Program-made: the position numbers and the translations under genes
Source of the DNA: a virus
Length of the DNA: 54,559 nt
Strand: one strand, 5' to 3'
IMG/VR virus record: IMGVR_UViG_3300045971_000096
Location: 1-54,559 of that record
In this document: piece by piece, positions 23,074 through 30,280 of the stretch
How the letters are laid out: every line of letters starts with the position of its first letter
Numbering within the stretch: position 1 is the stretch's first letter
Notes under the pieces: generated by a model
Database searches by the model: none
Seen by the model: the letters and a program-made list of their open reading frames with translations, nothing else
Told to the model about the DNA's origin: nothing

Positions 23074-23733
23074 CTACATCAAACCACTCCACCTCGGGTT
23101 AAGATGGGAGTCCACATGCTCCACAATATACCCGTGATGGCGCTTATAAAATAATGCTTCCCATCTATTAGCACTAGCTGTTCCTAACTTACCAAGCTTA
23201 GGACGCAAGATGATAAAACTAATTTGATCTGGTGGGATAACTAGATTCTCTACATAGACTGGTTCTTGCGCATTTGCAAACTCAATCTTATGAAGTGTTC
23301 TAACTTCCTTCCGAATCATCTTATCATCTCTAAGTCTAGGATGAGCATCCTTTACTTCACTAATCTCAAATGTTCCAGACGGGAACTGTGCAGAGTGGTG
23401 AGAGCTAGGACTAGGAGTGATCAATGTTTTCTTTCCTTTGTTCTTAGAAAGATAACTAATGATAGCATCAATGAATGCTGTCCTAGCTCTGAAGCTAATC
23501 GCTGGTCTCTGCGTTCCTAAAGCTGCTTCCATTTGCTCTTTTGTAGGAGCAAAGAACATTGTATTGCCAAACTGCTTTGCAATCCATGGTCCTAAGAATG
23601 TTGATGCACGAGAATACTGTTCATAGTAGCATGCAACAATCTTTAGCAAGTCTGAAAACTCTGTCGTTGGACGGTAAACATCAAGCTTAGCATTCCAACG
23701 GTTAATATCTTCTACTGTTTTTACAGTATCCAT
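23074..23733 (-). CDS. Unknown protein of the DNA-metabolism operon
   Basis: This 219-aa protein is not assigned. It has a mixed helical N-terminus, a central Ser/Pro/His stretch (TPSPSSHHSAQFPSG), then PPDQISFIILRPKLG and a C-terminal NRWEALFYKRHHGY segment. The ribosome site (GGGAG) lies inside the 3' end of the HNH endonuclease gene, and its ATG overlaps that gene's stop as TAATG. This suggests that the gene adapted to, or was always next to, the homing insertion. Confidence 0.55.
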   Translation of the reverse strand: MDTVKTVEDINRWNAKLDVYRPTTEFSDLLKIVACYYEQYSRASTFLGPWIAKQFGNTMFFAPTKEQMEAALGTQRPAISFRARTAFIDAIISYLSKNKGKKTLITPSPSSHHSAQFPSGTFEISEVKDAHPRLRDDKMIRKEVRTLHKIEFANAQEPVYVENLVIPPDQISFIILRPKLGKLGTASANRWEALFYKRHHGYIVEHVDSHLNPRWSGLM

Positions 23734-24440
23734 TATACACTACTCCCATTATCTAGGTATAAGAAATGTGGCGAACCTGCCCCGCTCTTGCCCCATCCTA
23801 GATTAATAGCCATTTCTTTCTTGCTGGGATAAACTGTTGCACCATTATCTATAGTGCACTTACGACTTTTTGCTGCTTTCATTTTTTGAATAGCCTCCGG
23901 TGTTCTGTTTCTGGCTGCATGTCCTATTTTCTCTCTAGTTTCTAGGCTAGGATTTTTAGTCCATGAACTTACAATATCTCTAGCACTTTTATTTTTAAAC
24001 CTTTTATACTGTGCGTCGCTCATTTTTTTCCGAGTTTCTGCAGAAAACTCTCTTCCTTTCTGGGTTTCACTTAATAGCTTTCTGCTATATTCATACCACT
24101 TAGAATTTGGAAAATATCTTTCCTGCAGTTTACTATTTCGTATTAACATAAAGGAAAATGCATATGACATTTTGCATCTTTTAAGTCCGGTTGTCATTTT
24201 AGTTAGCAGCAAATGCACTATAAAATGTTCTCTAGCACTTAGACTAACTATATTATCTGCGGTATCTGGACCACCTAAAGATGATGGCACAATATGATGC
24301 CCCTCTGAATATGTTAACTTATCTATTCTTACTAATGCTTTTTCTATTAGCATTGCATACCATCGAGTATACTTATTCTTTTGAAACAGCGGCACGCCAG
24401 AACTCTGGATGTTTAATAAGTTCGTCAAAATACGAGACAT
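23733..24440 (-). CDS. HNH homing endonuclease
   Basis: Its 235 aa from the chosen ATG hold the family's NKYTRWYAMLIEKAL, then an HNH core SEGHHIVPSSLGG with DNIVSLSAREHFIVH, then two NUMOD3-like DNA-recognition helices (SAETRKKMSDAQ and SLETREKIGHAA), then a NUMOD1-like end (TVYPSKKEMAINLGWG). Free-standing HNH genes of this kind spread in T4-like phages by cutting uninfected alleles. The open frame extends back to 24467 and overlaps the upstream nuclease gene by up to 95 bases. The conserved part begins only after that overlap, so the exact start is open. It has its own late promoter. Confidence 0.88.
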   Translation of the reverse strand: MSRILTNLLNIQSSGVPLFQKNKYTRWYAMLIEKALVRIDKLTYSEGHHIVPSSLGGPDTADNIVSLSAREHFIVHLLLTKMTTGLKRCKMSYAFSFMLIRNSKLQERYFPNSKWYEYSRKLLSETQKGREFSAETRKKMSDAQYKRFKNKSARDIVSSWTKNPSLETREKIGHAARNRTPEAIQKMKAAKSRKCTIDNGATVYPSKKEMAINLGWGKSGAGSPHFLYLDNGSSV

Positions 24441-24969
24441 AGATTTTTCTTTCATTTGGAATTTCAAGGCTAAGCATTACACACGGGGTAGGTATAAATG
24501 TAGCAACAAGAATATTTATATTATTCCACTTGAAGATAAGAACAGGATTACGATTTATTTTTGCAGCATCTGTTTCTGCTTCTTTGATCCACTTAAAAAC
24601 ATTTGCTGTGCCTGATACTAGTTGCGGAAAACTGTCGGGAGTTTTATAGGCCTTACACTCTATAGAATGAAGGAATGTAAATCCTTCTTTCTTTTCATTT
24701 ATAGGAACAACGTCAGACGTGAAGAGGGCGAGTGCCTCATCACCAAACATCTGTCCAAACTTTTCAAAATTCTTTCCACCTGTCCTTGCACCAGAGCCAG
24801 GTGTGCGCATAAAATTCAACGGCTCTAAAGCAGCCGATAATTTTTTAGCTATTTGAAGCTCGAATCCCGAACCTTTTGCTTTACCCATTCCTGGCTTAAG
24901 CTTCCGCTTCTCTTTTTTAAGCGGTGTCTTTTGTGCTGGTTGTTCACCAATAGATAGTTGATCTGTCAT
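24373..24969 (-). CDS. PD-(D/E)XK nuclease, Holliday-junction-resolvase-like
   Basis: A basic N-terminus (1-30) in this 198-aa protein precedes a PD-(D/E)XK fold: KGSGFELQIAKKL with E37, MRTPGSGART, TSDVVPI with D86, and HSIECKAYK with E104 and K106. The later PVLIFKWNN strand is typical of archaeal-Hjc-like and phage resolvases. It probably cuts branched DNA from recombination before packaging, in line with gp46 and gp47 upstream; T4 uses endonuclease VII for this. The last 68-95 bases are shared with the homing-endonuclease frame. A paired inverted repeat lies in its leader. Confidence 0.72.
   Translation of the reverse strand: MTDQLSIGEQPAQKTPLKKEKRKLKPGMGKAKGSGFELQIAKKLSAALEPLNFMRTPGSGARTGGKNFEKFGQMFGDEALALFTSDVVPINEKKEGFTFLHSIECKAYKTPDSFPQLVSGTANVFKWIKEAETDAAKINRNPVLIFKWNNINILVATFIPTPCVMLSLEIPNERKIYVSYFDELIKHPEFWRAAVSKE
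24513..24520 (-). promoter_or_regulatory. Consensus late promoter inside the resolvase gene, upstream of the HNH gene
   Basis: The minus strand reads a perfect TATAAATA, 73 bases upstream of the chosen homing-endonuclease start. T4 homing genes such as I-TevI are also late-controlled, which makes this placement meaningful. Confidence 0.6.
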
Positions 24970-24972
24970 AGT

Positions 24973-25025
24973 CCTGATTATGTTTAGTTGATATGCGATT
25001 GCATAATCTATTTAACATAATCAGG
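24973..25025. repeat. Nested inverted repeat in the resolvase leader
   Basis: CCTGATTATGTT at 24973-24984 pairs exactly with AACATAATCAGG at 25014-25025. Inside, TATGC pairs with GCATA around GATT. On the minus strand the 3' arm carries the AGG of the resolvase ribosome site three bases before the ATG, so a hairpin would hide it. Confidence 0.7.
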
Positions 25026-25041
25026 GAACAGAAAATCAGGT

Positions 25042-25356
25042 TTACTTCATAATGTTAGCCATGAAAATAACAAACCCAAGGATAACACCTGCCTTAGCAA
25101 AGCCGCCCCACCATTTGGTTGGATGCTCTTCTGAATAAACGTCTGATGCTCTCCAGCATCCAACCCATGCCCAAACCAAATACGGGATAGATGTAATGTA
25201 AGATGCTTTTACAATAGATGTTTCTGCAACCCCGCTGGCAGCTAATAGGAATCCAATAATAAATCCTATTACCCAAGATAGAACAACGGAGTTTATCCAA
25301 TACGTTCTTACTAGCGATTGTCTACCAAACCAATGCTCTACAATATAATTTGTCAT
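25042..25356 (-). CDS. Small membrane protein
   Basis: This 104-aa protein has three likely membrane spans (VVLSWVIGFIIGFLLAASGV, YITSIPYLVWAWVGCW, AGVILGFVIFMANI). The start, WFGRQSLVRTYWINSV, loosely recalls DUF805 proteins. It begins one base after the gp46 stop, in the same operon. Function is unknown. Confidence 0.6.
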   Translation of the reverse strand: MTNYIVEHWFGRQSLVRTYWINSVVLSWVIGFIIGFLLAASGVAETSIVKASYITSIPYLVWAWVGCWRASDVYSEEHPTKWWGGFAKAGVILGFVIFMANIMK

Positions 25357-27117
25357 TTATGTTACTCCGAGTTCCGATCCACTCTCATCTAAAATCTTAG
25401 AGAACCCGTTTTCCTTGCGGATAATAACAGCTCTGTCAAACCGACCAACTGCTTCTGGTCTGTGAGAAATAATCCAAAGTCCAAGATGTTCATCTCGTGC
25501 TTTAGTCTTTAGCAGTTTGAAAATACTTTCAACACCAGACCCATCTAGTGAAGCATCGATCTCATCAATGAATAAACAATTTACCCATGCATGCAAATGA
25601 TGCAGCACATCTCTAAATGCTAATGATAGAGAAAGGTTAACACGTTTCTTTTCACCACCAGATAGATTACCGAAGTCTAACTCACGGCCATATTCAGAAA
25701 CGGTACAGCTCATATCATCGTCAAACTTTACAACGTGGGGTAGTCCAGTCTCCTTTGTATAACGCATAAGCTGCTTGTTAAGGAAAGGAATTGTCTTGCT
25801 GATAATCTTACGACGAATGAACGAGTTCTTATCTGTAAGAAGCTTCAACAGGAATTGCTGATGCTCTAACTCTTTACGGATGTTATCAAGATCAGAATAG
25901 GAAACAGTTTTGACTGCTTGCTTTTTCAGTTCTTCATGAGCCTCAATGTGAGGGTTAGTAGAAGCAACGAGATCGTCGATCTTAGACTGTGCTGTGAGAG
26001 CAGAACTTTCTGCTTTGAGTGCTGCTTCGAGGCTAGCAAACTTCATAACACCATCAGCTTGATAGCGCTGATCTTCTAACTCTACAGATTCAGCTGCCAT
26101 GTTATCAATCTTGAGAGTAAGAGCAGCAAGCTGAACCTTCTTACGTTCGAATGATTGCTGCTTCTCAACCAATTTATCTGCAGCTCCTTCATATGCTTGC
26201 AAACAGTAAGGGCACTTAGCTTCAATAAGGTGCTTCAGTTCTCCATCGAGCTTCTTTACATCACTTGTGAGAGTTACCTTTTCACTGCCGAGGATACGAA
26301 GCTGACTGTTGATTTCATTCTCTTGCTTCTTCAAGTCAGCCACAAGTGAATGGAGTTCTTTTTCCTCTTCCATGTTCACCGTGCTGATCAAAGCAAGATC
26401 ACCCTTAAGGGTTGCTACTTGCTTATCACGATCTTCATCCCAACGAACTACACGGGCTGCCGCATCTTTAAGCTGCCGATTGTAAAGAGCTACTTGACCT
26501 TCTTGTTCCTTGATGATAGCTTCTTGAATTGAAATGCTACCTTCAGTTGTCTTAATGATTTCCTTCAGCTTGATTGCTTTCTCTGTAAGCAAGGTGATGT
26601 TGAATAGCTCTTCAATCTGTGCACGCTGCTGTGAGACAGGCATCTGCAAGAATGGAGTTGAACTACCAGAGAAGATAACAACCTTCGTGAATAGTTCGTA
26701 GCTCATGCCAACTATCTCACATACAAACCGATCATTCTCAGCAACACTGTCAAGTGTTACGTCTTCACCATTCATTGAGATGTTGATGTTGAACGTTTCA
26801 CCGCGTTGACGATGGATTTCAAACTCGTCTTCACCCTTCTCAAAGATCAATCTAACTTCCATTAGAGTGTTCTTTGAACTGTTAGTGGAGTTGATTAGCT
26901 TCTGAAGAGAGATGTTGTCAAATGGTTTGTTATAGAGAGCATAACAGATTGCGTTGATGATCGTTGTTTTACCTGCACCGTTATTGCTTGAGGTATCAAT
27001 GTTCTCACCCTGAATAAGGGTGCTCATGATATCGGAAAGATCAATGGACGTAGCCACGGCTCCGAAACTCATGAAGTTTCGGACTATCAGCTCTTTGAAT
27101 TTAAAAGGTGTGCTCAT
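25357..27117 (-). CDS. gp46: Recombination endonuclease subunit gp46 (Rad50-like ATPase)
   Basis: This 586-aa protein (T4: 560) has Walker A NNGAGKTT (45-52), two long coiled coils around a CPYC zinc hook near residue 304, signature LSGGEKKR near 489, Walker B CLFIDEID near 515, and an ISHR H-loop. With gp47 it forms the Rad50-Mre11-like complex that resects DNA ends for recombination-dependent replication and degrades host DNA. Its ATG overlaps the stop of the terminase-like ORF, which separates it from gp47. Confidence 0.97.
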   Translation of the reverse strand: MSTPFKFKELIVRNFMSFGAVATSIDLSDIMSTLIQGENIDTSSNNGAGKTTIINAICYALYNKPFDNISLQKLINSTNSSKNTLMEVRLIFEKGEDEFEIHRQRGETFNINISMNGEDVTLDSVAENDRFVCEIVGMSYELFTKVVIFSGSSTPFLQMPVSQQRAQIEELFNITLLTEKAIKLKEIIKTTEGSISIQEAIIKEQEGQVALYNRQLKDAAARVVRWDEDRDKQVATLKGDLALISTVNMEEEKELHSLVADLKKQENEINSQLRILGSEKVTLTSDVKKLDGELKHLIEAKCPYCLQAYEGAADKLVEKQQSFERKKVQLAALTLKIDNMAAESVELEDQRYQADGVMKFASLEAALKAESSALTAQSKIDDLVASTNPHIEAHEELKKQAVKTVSYSDLDNIRKELEHQQFLLKLLTDKNSFIRRKIISKTIPFLNKQLMRYTKETGLPHVVKFDDDMSCTVSEYGRELDFGNLSGGEKKRVNLSLSLAFRDVLHHLHAWVNCLFIDEIDASLDGSGVESIFKLLKTKARDEHLGLWIISHRPEAVGRFDRAVIIRKENGFSKILDESGSELGVT

Positions 27118-27509
27118 TGAAAGAATTTAATTAGGTGACCTGAAGATACGATAGGTCTAAATGCATACATCCATTCTTTATCGATATTGACTTTACTATG
27201 GACAAACATCAGATCTAATTTTATACCCTGTAGTCTGTTAGGTCCATGCAGTAATTTTATCATACTTCCATTATCAAAGACAATGCAACCATTGGATTGA
27301 CCTCGGCGGGTAATGGTAGACTTCATCCAGTTTGGAACTGTTTTCTCTTCATCGAGTATCTCATGGAATATTTCAGCTAACCATACTTGCTCTGGAACTA
27401 CAATACCGATAGTCTTATTATCAGCACGCCAACAGTCTGCTAAAGTATAACGAATCATGTCAATGACAGTCATAGTATATGTGTCATCTAGAATATCAAA
27501 GTTGTCCAT
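27114..27509 (-). CDS. Stand-alone remnant of terminase large-subunit ATPase domain
   Basis: This 131-aa protein aligns along most of its length with the later half of the T4 gp17 ATPase domain. KTIGIVV (32-38) matches gp17 KAVGILA; FDNGSMI (78-84) matches LDNGSSI; RLQGIKLD matches AVRGNSF; and WMYAFRPIVSSG (113-124) matches SWLAIQPVISSG. The Walker A half is absent, and Walker B MIYIED is LMFVHS here, so both acids are lost. ATP hydrolysis is therefore unlikely. It is coupled between gp47 (14-base overlap) and gp46 (ATGA). A TTG three codons earlier is an alternative start. Its role is unknown. Confidence 0.72.
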   Translation of the reverse strand: MDNFDILDDTYTMTVIDMIRYTLADCWRADNKTIGIVVPEQVWLAEIFHEILDEEKTVPNWMKSTITRRGQSNGCIVFDNGSMIKLLHGPNRLQGIKLDLMFVHSKVNIDKEWMYAFRPIVSSGHLIKFFQ

Positions 27510-28542
27510 ATATTTCAATCAGCTTTTCAGCATTAATGGTTGTTGTTCCTGAGATACCAGTTTGAAGCATTCTGATAACAGCATCATTCAATGATCCCAT
27601 ATCAAAGTCTTCCATCTCTTCACCAGCAATTGCTTCCTTACGTTCAGCAAAGTTTTCTTCTAAAGAGAATTCACGCAGCCCCAGGGTCTTAATCATTTCT
27701 TCACGTAGCGTTTGCGCTTCTGAATAACCAATGTCGATGTCAATCAAACACCGAACACGACACTTAGCAGGAAAATCTAACTGTCCATTCAATACGTCAG
27801 AGAGTTTTACTTTACGGTACTTAGGGCAATCACCCCAATCAATAAAGGCCACATCGTCATCTCGTACATCCAAAATGCACATCCCACGGGCATCATCCCA
27901 TGCATCACCGTAGTCCATTGGGAAAGTGTTTCCGATATAAACGACATTGTCAATTGATTGTCTCTTGTGGTAGTGACCAGAGAAAATGTAAGTAGGTCCA
28001 GCAAACAACTTGTGGTCTGGTCCGTGCTCCATCTTACGATCTGTTCCAGTGATGATGAAGTTTCTAAATTCGAAGTGGCCTAGCCAATAAGGAAGTCTAG
28101 AATATTGTGCAAGGTCTGCATACTCATTCTTGAAAAGGAATGGGCACACTAGCATCTTGTCAATGACAGTTGGTTCATTCACTAATGTAACGTTAGCGTA
28201 CTGTTCAAAAATCTTAGTTGAAAATACTTTTCTATTCTCTCTGTGATATAGATCGTGGTTACCAATGATGATGTAAACAGGAAGTCCTAGAGAGTTTAGA
28301 TCTTCTAGAGCTTGCTGTGCATAGGTCATCGTCATTACGTTGACAGCATTCCGATTTTCAAACCAATCGCCCATGAATACTACGTGAGTGATGTCTCCGT
28401 CTTCACGGACATTCTTACAGAACCAGTGGACGAAGTCCACACAGTCCTGATTATGAATTGCAGAGTTGTTCTTCTTACCAAAGTGGATGTCGGTAAACAT
28501 CGCAACCTTTTTCATCGAAGAAACCTTCTTGCTTATTTGCAT
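27496..28542 (-). CDS. gp47: Recombination endonuclease subunit gp47 (Mre11-like)
   Basis: This 348-aa metallophosphatase (T4: 339) has motif I TDIHFG (D18, H20), motif II MGDWFENR (D59), motif III GNHD (N95-D97) and GHYHKR near 190. It is the nuclease partner of gp46. GGAGG just before the first ATG supports the MQISKK start; an ATG at codon 10 is possible. Confidence 0.96.
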   Translation of the reverse strand: MQISKKVSSMKKVAMFTDIHFGKKNNSAIHNQDCVDFVHWFCKNVREDGDITHVVFMGDWFENRNAVNVMTMTYAQQALEDLNSLGLPVYIIIGNHDLYHRENRKVFSTKIFEQYANVTLVNEPTVIDKMLVCPFLFKNEYADLAQYSRLPYWLGHFEFRNFIITGTDRKMEHGPDHKLFAGPTYIFSGHYHKRQSIDNVVYIGNTFPMDYGDAWDDARGMCILDVRDDDVAFIDWGDCPKYRKVKLSDVLNGQLDFPAKCRVRCLIDIDIGYSEAQTLREEMIKTLGLREFSLEENFAERKEAIAGEEMEDFDMGSLNDAVIRMLQTGISGTTTINAEKLIEIYGQL

Positions 28543-28553
28543 AGGTCCTCCGA

Positions 28554-29432
28554 TTACTTAGCGGTTTTCTTTGCGACAACTTTCTTTACAGCAACCTTCT
28601 TTGCTGGTTTTTCTATAACCTTCTTAGCAGCAGGCTTCTTTACAGATACAACTTTATGTACAGTTGATGCTTTTTGTGCTTTTGCGACAGGGGTCGCTTT
28701 GGCCGGAACACTTCGCACCTTCTTTGGCTTAGGTTCAGGTTTGGGTTTGATTGTAATGTTTCCATCTGCGTCAATCTCAATATCTTTCGGACCATATCGG
28801 GTGACGGGGCCTGGGACTCGGTGCTGATAGCGAAGTTTTGCTTCCTTCGGAGTCTTAGGAATAAATTCCACGTCGCCTGCTGGGACTGCGTCAACTTTAA
28901 GAACTGTTGCTGCTTCTGCATCCAGTTCCGCGATCTCGTTCTCATCCAATTCTGGTAGAAAGTATTCATCTGATTCCTTAATTTCAAAGTGAACTTCTTC
29001 CTTTTCGCCTTCACCAAAATTATAACTTGGGTTTGAACCTGCATCAATCAGAAGGGCATCACGAATGTTACGATGCTTCTTTTCGTCAGCAAGATACTGA
29101 AGGAAGGAGTTATGGATACCTGTGGTGTAATAGGAGAAGGGGTTGTTAGACTTTTCTGGATTAAACTTGAGTGCATTATTACACAAGTTCATCACAGCTG
29201 CAGAGACCATATCTTCGCGGAATGAATAGCCGATGAAGTTAGCCTTACGCGAATAACGTTCAGCGATCATCTGAATCATTCGGATTAGTTTGTCTGTTAC
29301 CTTGCCACCAGCTTTAGCTTCAATAACTGCTGGTAGAAGAACGCCATTGGTAACGTAATGTCCCTTAGTAGAAGTTGATTTCTCTCTCTTCTGTTTAGGC
29401 TTCTTTTCTTTTGTCTTTTCTTTGGTAATCAA
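28554..29432 (-). CDS. gp55: Late-transcription sigma factor gp55 with basic tail
   Basis: The first 125 residues of this 292-aa protein (T4: 185) match T4 gp55: GHYVTNGVLLPAVIEAK, MIAERYSRKANFIGYSFRED, and KFNPEKSNNPFSYYTTGIHN. gp55 directs host RNA polymerase to TATAAATA promoters, which are abundant in this window. An acidic-hydrophobic segment (SDEYFLPELDENEIAELD) could be a clamp-contact region. The last 90 residues are Lys/Ala/Pro-rich like histone H1 and absent from T4. The frame starts at TTG, with GGAG nine bases before it; the nearest upstream ATG is out of use because a stop follows. Confidence 0.9.
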   Translation of the reverse strand: MITKEKTKEKKPKQKREKSTSTKGHYVTNGVLLPAVIEAKAGGKVTDKLIRMIQMIAERYSRKANFIGYSFREDMVSAAVMNLCNNALKFNPEKSNNPFSYYTTGIHNSFLQYLADEKKHRNIRDALLIDAGSNPSYNFGEGEKEEVHFEIKESDEYFLPELDENEIAELDAEAATVLKVDAVPAGDVEFIPKTPKEAKLRYQHRVPGPVTRYGPKDIEIDADGNITIKPKPEPKPKKVRSVPAKATPVAKAQKASTVHKVVSVKKPAAKKVIEKPAKKVAVKKVVAKKTAK

Positions 29433-29471
29433 AATTTAATTCTCCATATGTGAACAACGGAGATTAGAATT

Positions 29472-29500
29472 ATTATACACCGTTATTATAATTTAGTAAA
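29472..29500 (-). promoter_or_regulatory. Sigma-70-type promoter for the gp55-gp47-gp46 operon
   Basis: On the minus strand, TTTACT (29500-29495), a 17-base spacer and a perfect TATAAT (29477-29472) form a host-type promoter about 40 bases upstream of gp55. It fits early or middle expression of the DNA-metabolism operon before late promoters fire. Confidence 0.65.
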
Positions 29501-29529
29501 CTGGTGACCAGAAACGGATTGGTCTGATC

Positions 29530-29537
29530 AATAAATA
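29530..29537 (+). promoter_or_regulatory. Late-type promoter for the baseplate operon
   Basis: AATAAATA, one mismatch to TATAAATA, lies 34 bases upstream of the nucleotidyltransferase-like gene that heads the plus-strand baseplate block. Confidence 0.5.
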
Positions 29538-29570
29538 TCTTATAACCTTTACCGCCTTACAGGACACGCC

Positions 29571-30278
29571 ATGGACATCAACGAACAATTAGAACTGAAT
29601 GCACTTTATGAAGATATGTCACCTATGGGAAGCAAGAAAGTTGCTGTTGTCATTGGTCGATTCAATCCTCCAACAAAAGGTCACTATGCTGTGATTAATA
29701 TGGTAAAGAAGTTCATCAGAGATAATACAAAACTAGGGCTTGATGTATCTCCTGTAGTAGTTGTTATTGGCGGTTCAAAATCTGATGCTGACAAGAAGAG
29801 AAATCCTCTCTCAGTAGATGAGAGACTCTCATTCATGAAAGGTTCAGGTAAGGCAAATGGTGTTACTTTCATGACAGCTGTGAATGCTTTTGCAGCATTA
29901 GCTCAGTGCAGAGAGAAAGGATTAGAGCCAGTAGCAGTTGCAGCAGGAACAGATCGCATAGATGATTACATTAAAATTTTAGATAAGAATTTTCTTACAC
30001 CTGAAGGTAAACTAATTCAACATCACAAAATTCACCTTGCTCGTGATGAGGATGCTACACTTACTAAAAAAGCCGATAAGGCAACAGCTATCGATTCAAC
30101 ACTTGACGGTATGAAAAAGAAAGGTAGCGTTGATACCGATTTAGTTTCGGGATCATTAGCTAGACGAGCAGTAGAATTAGGATATGAGAAGGAATTCGCG
30201 GAGATTGTCGATCTAGTGGATAAACCTTCTTTAGCAAAAAAGATGTTCGACAAGGTCGCAGCATCCATTAAGGAATAA
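29571..30278 (+). CDS. NMN-adenylyltransferase-like nucleotidyltransferase
   Basis: This 235-aa protein has the HIGH-type motif as GRFNPPTKGH near residues 29-38, followed by a VVVIGGSKSDADKKRNPLS loop, and a VSGSLARRA segment (near 195) in the place of the family's SST.IR motif. This is the cytidylyltransferase-like superfamily, closest in outline to NMN adenylyltransferases that make NAD. The N-terminal extension, residues 1-20, ends ALYE-D, which fits the prohead-protease consensus but may be chance. It heads the baseplate operon, 2 bases before the next gene, which is odd for a metabolic enzyme. Confidence 0.75.
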   Translation: MDINEQLELNALYEDMSPMGSKKVAVVIGRFNPPTKGHYAVINMVKKFIRDNTKLGLDVSPVVVVIGGSKSDADKKRNPLSVDERLSFMKGSGKANGVTFMTAVNAFAALAQCREKGLEPVAVAAGTDRIDDYIKILDKNFLTPEGKLIQHHKIHLARDEDATLTKKADKATAIDSTLDGMKKKGSVDTDLVSGSLARRAVELGYEKEFAEIVDLVDKPSLAKKMFDKVAASIKE

Positions 30279-30280
30279 AA

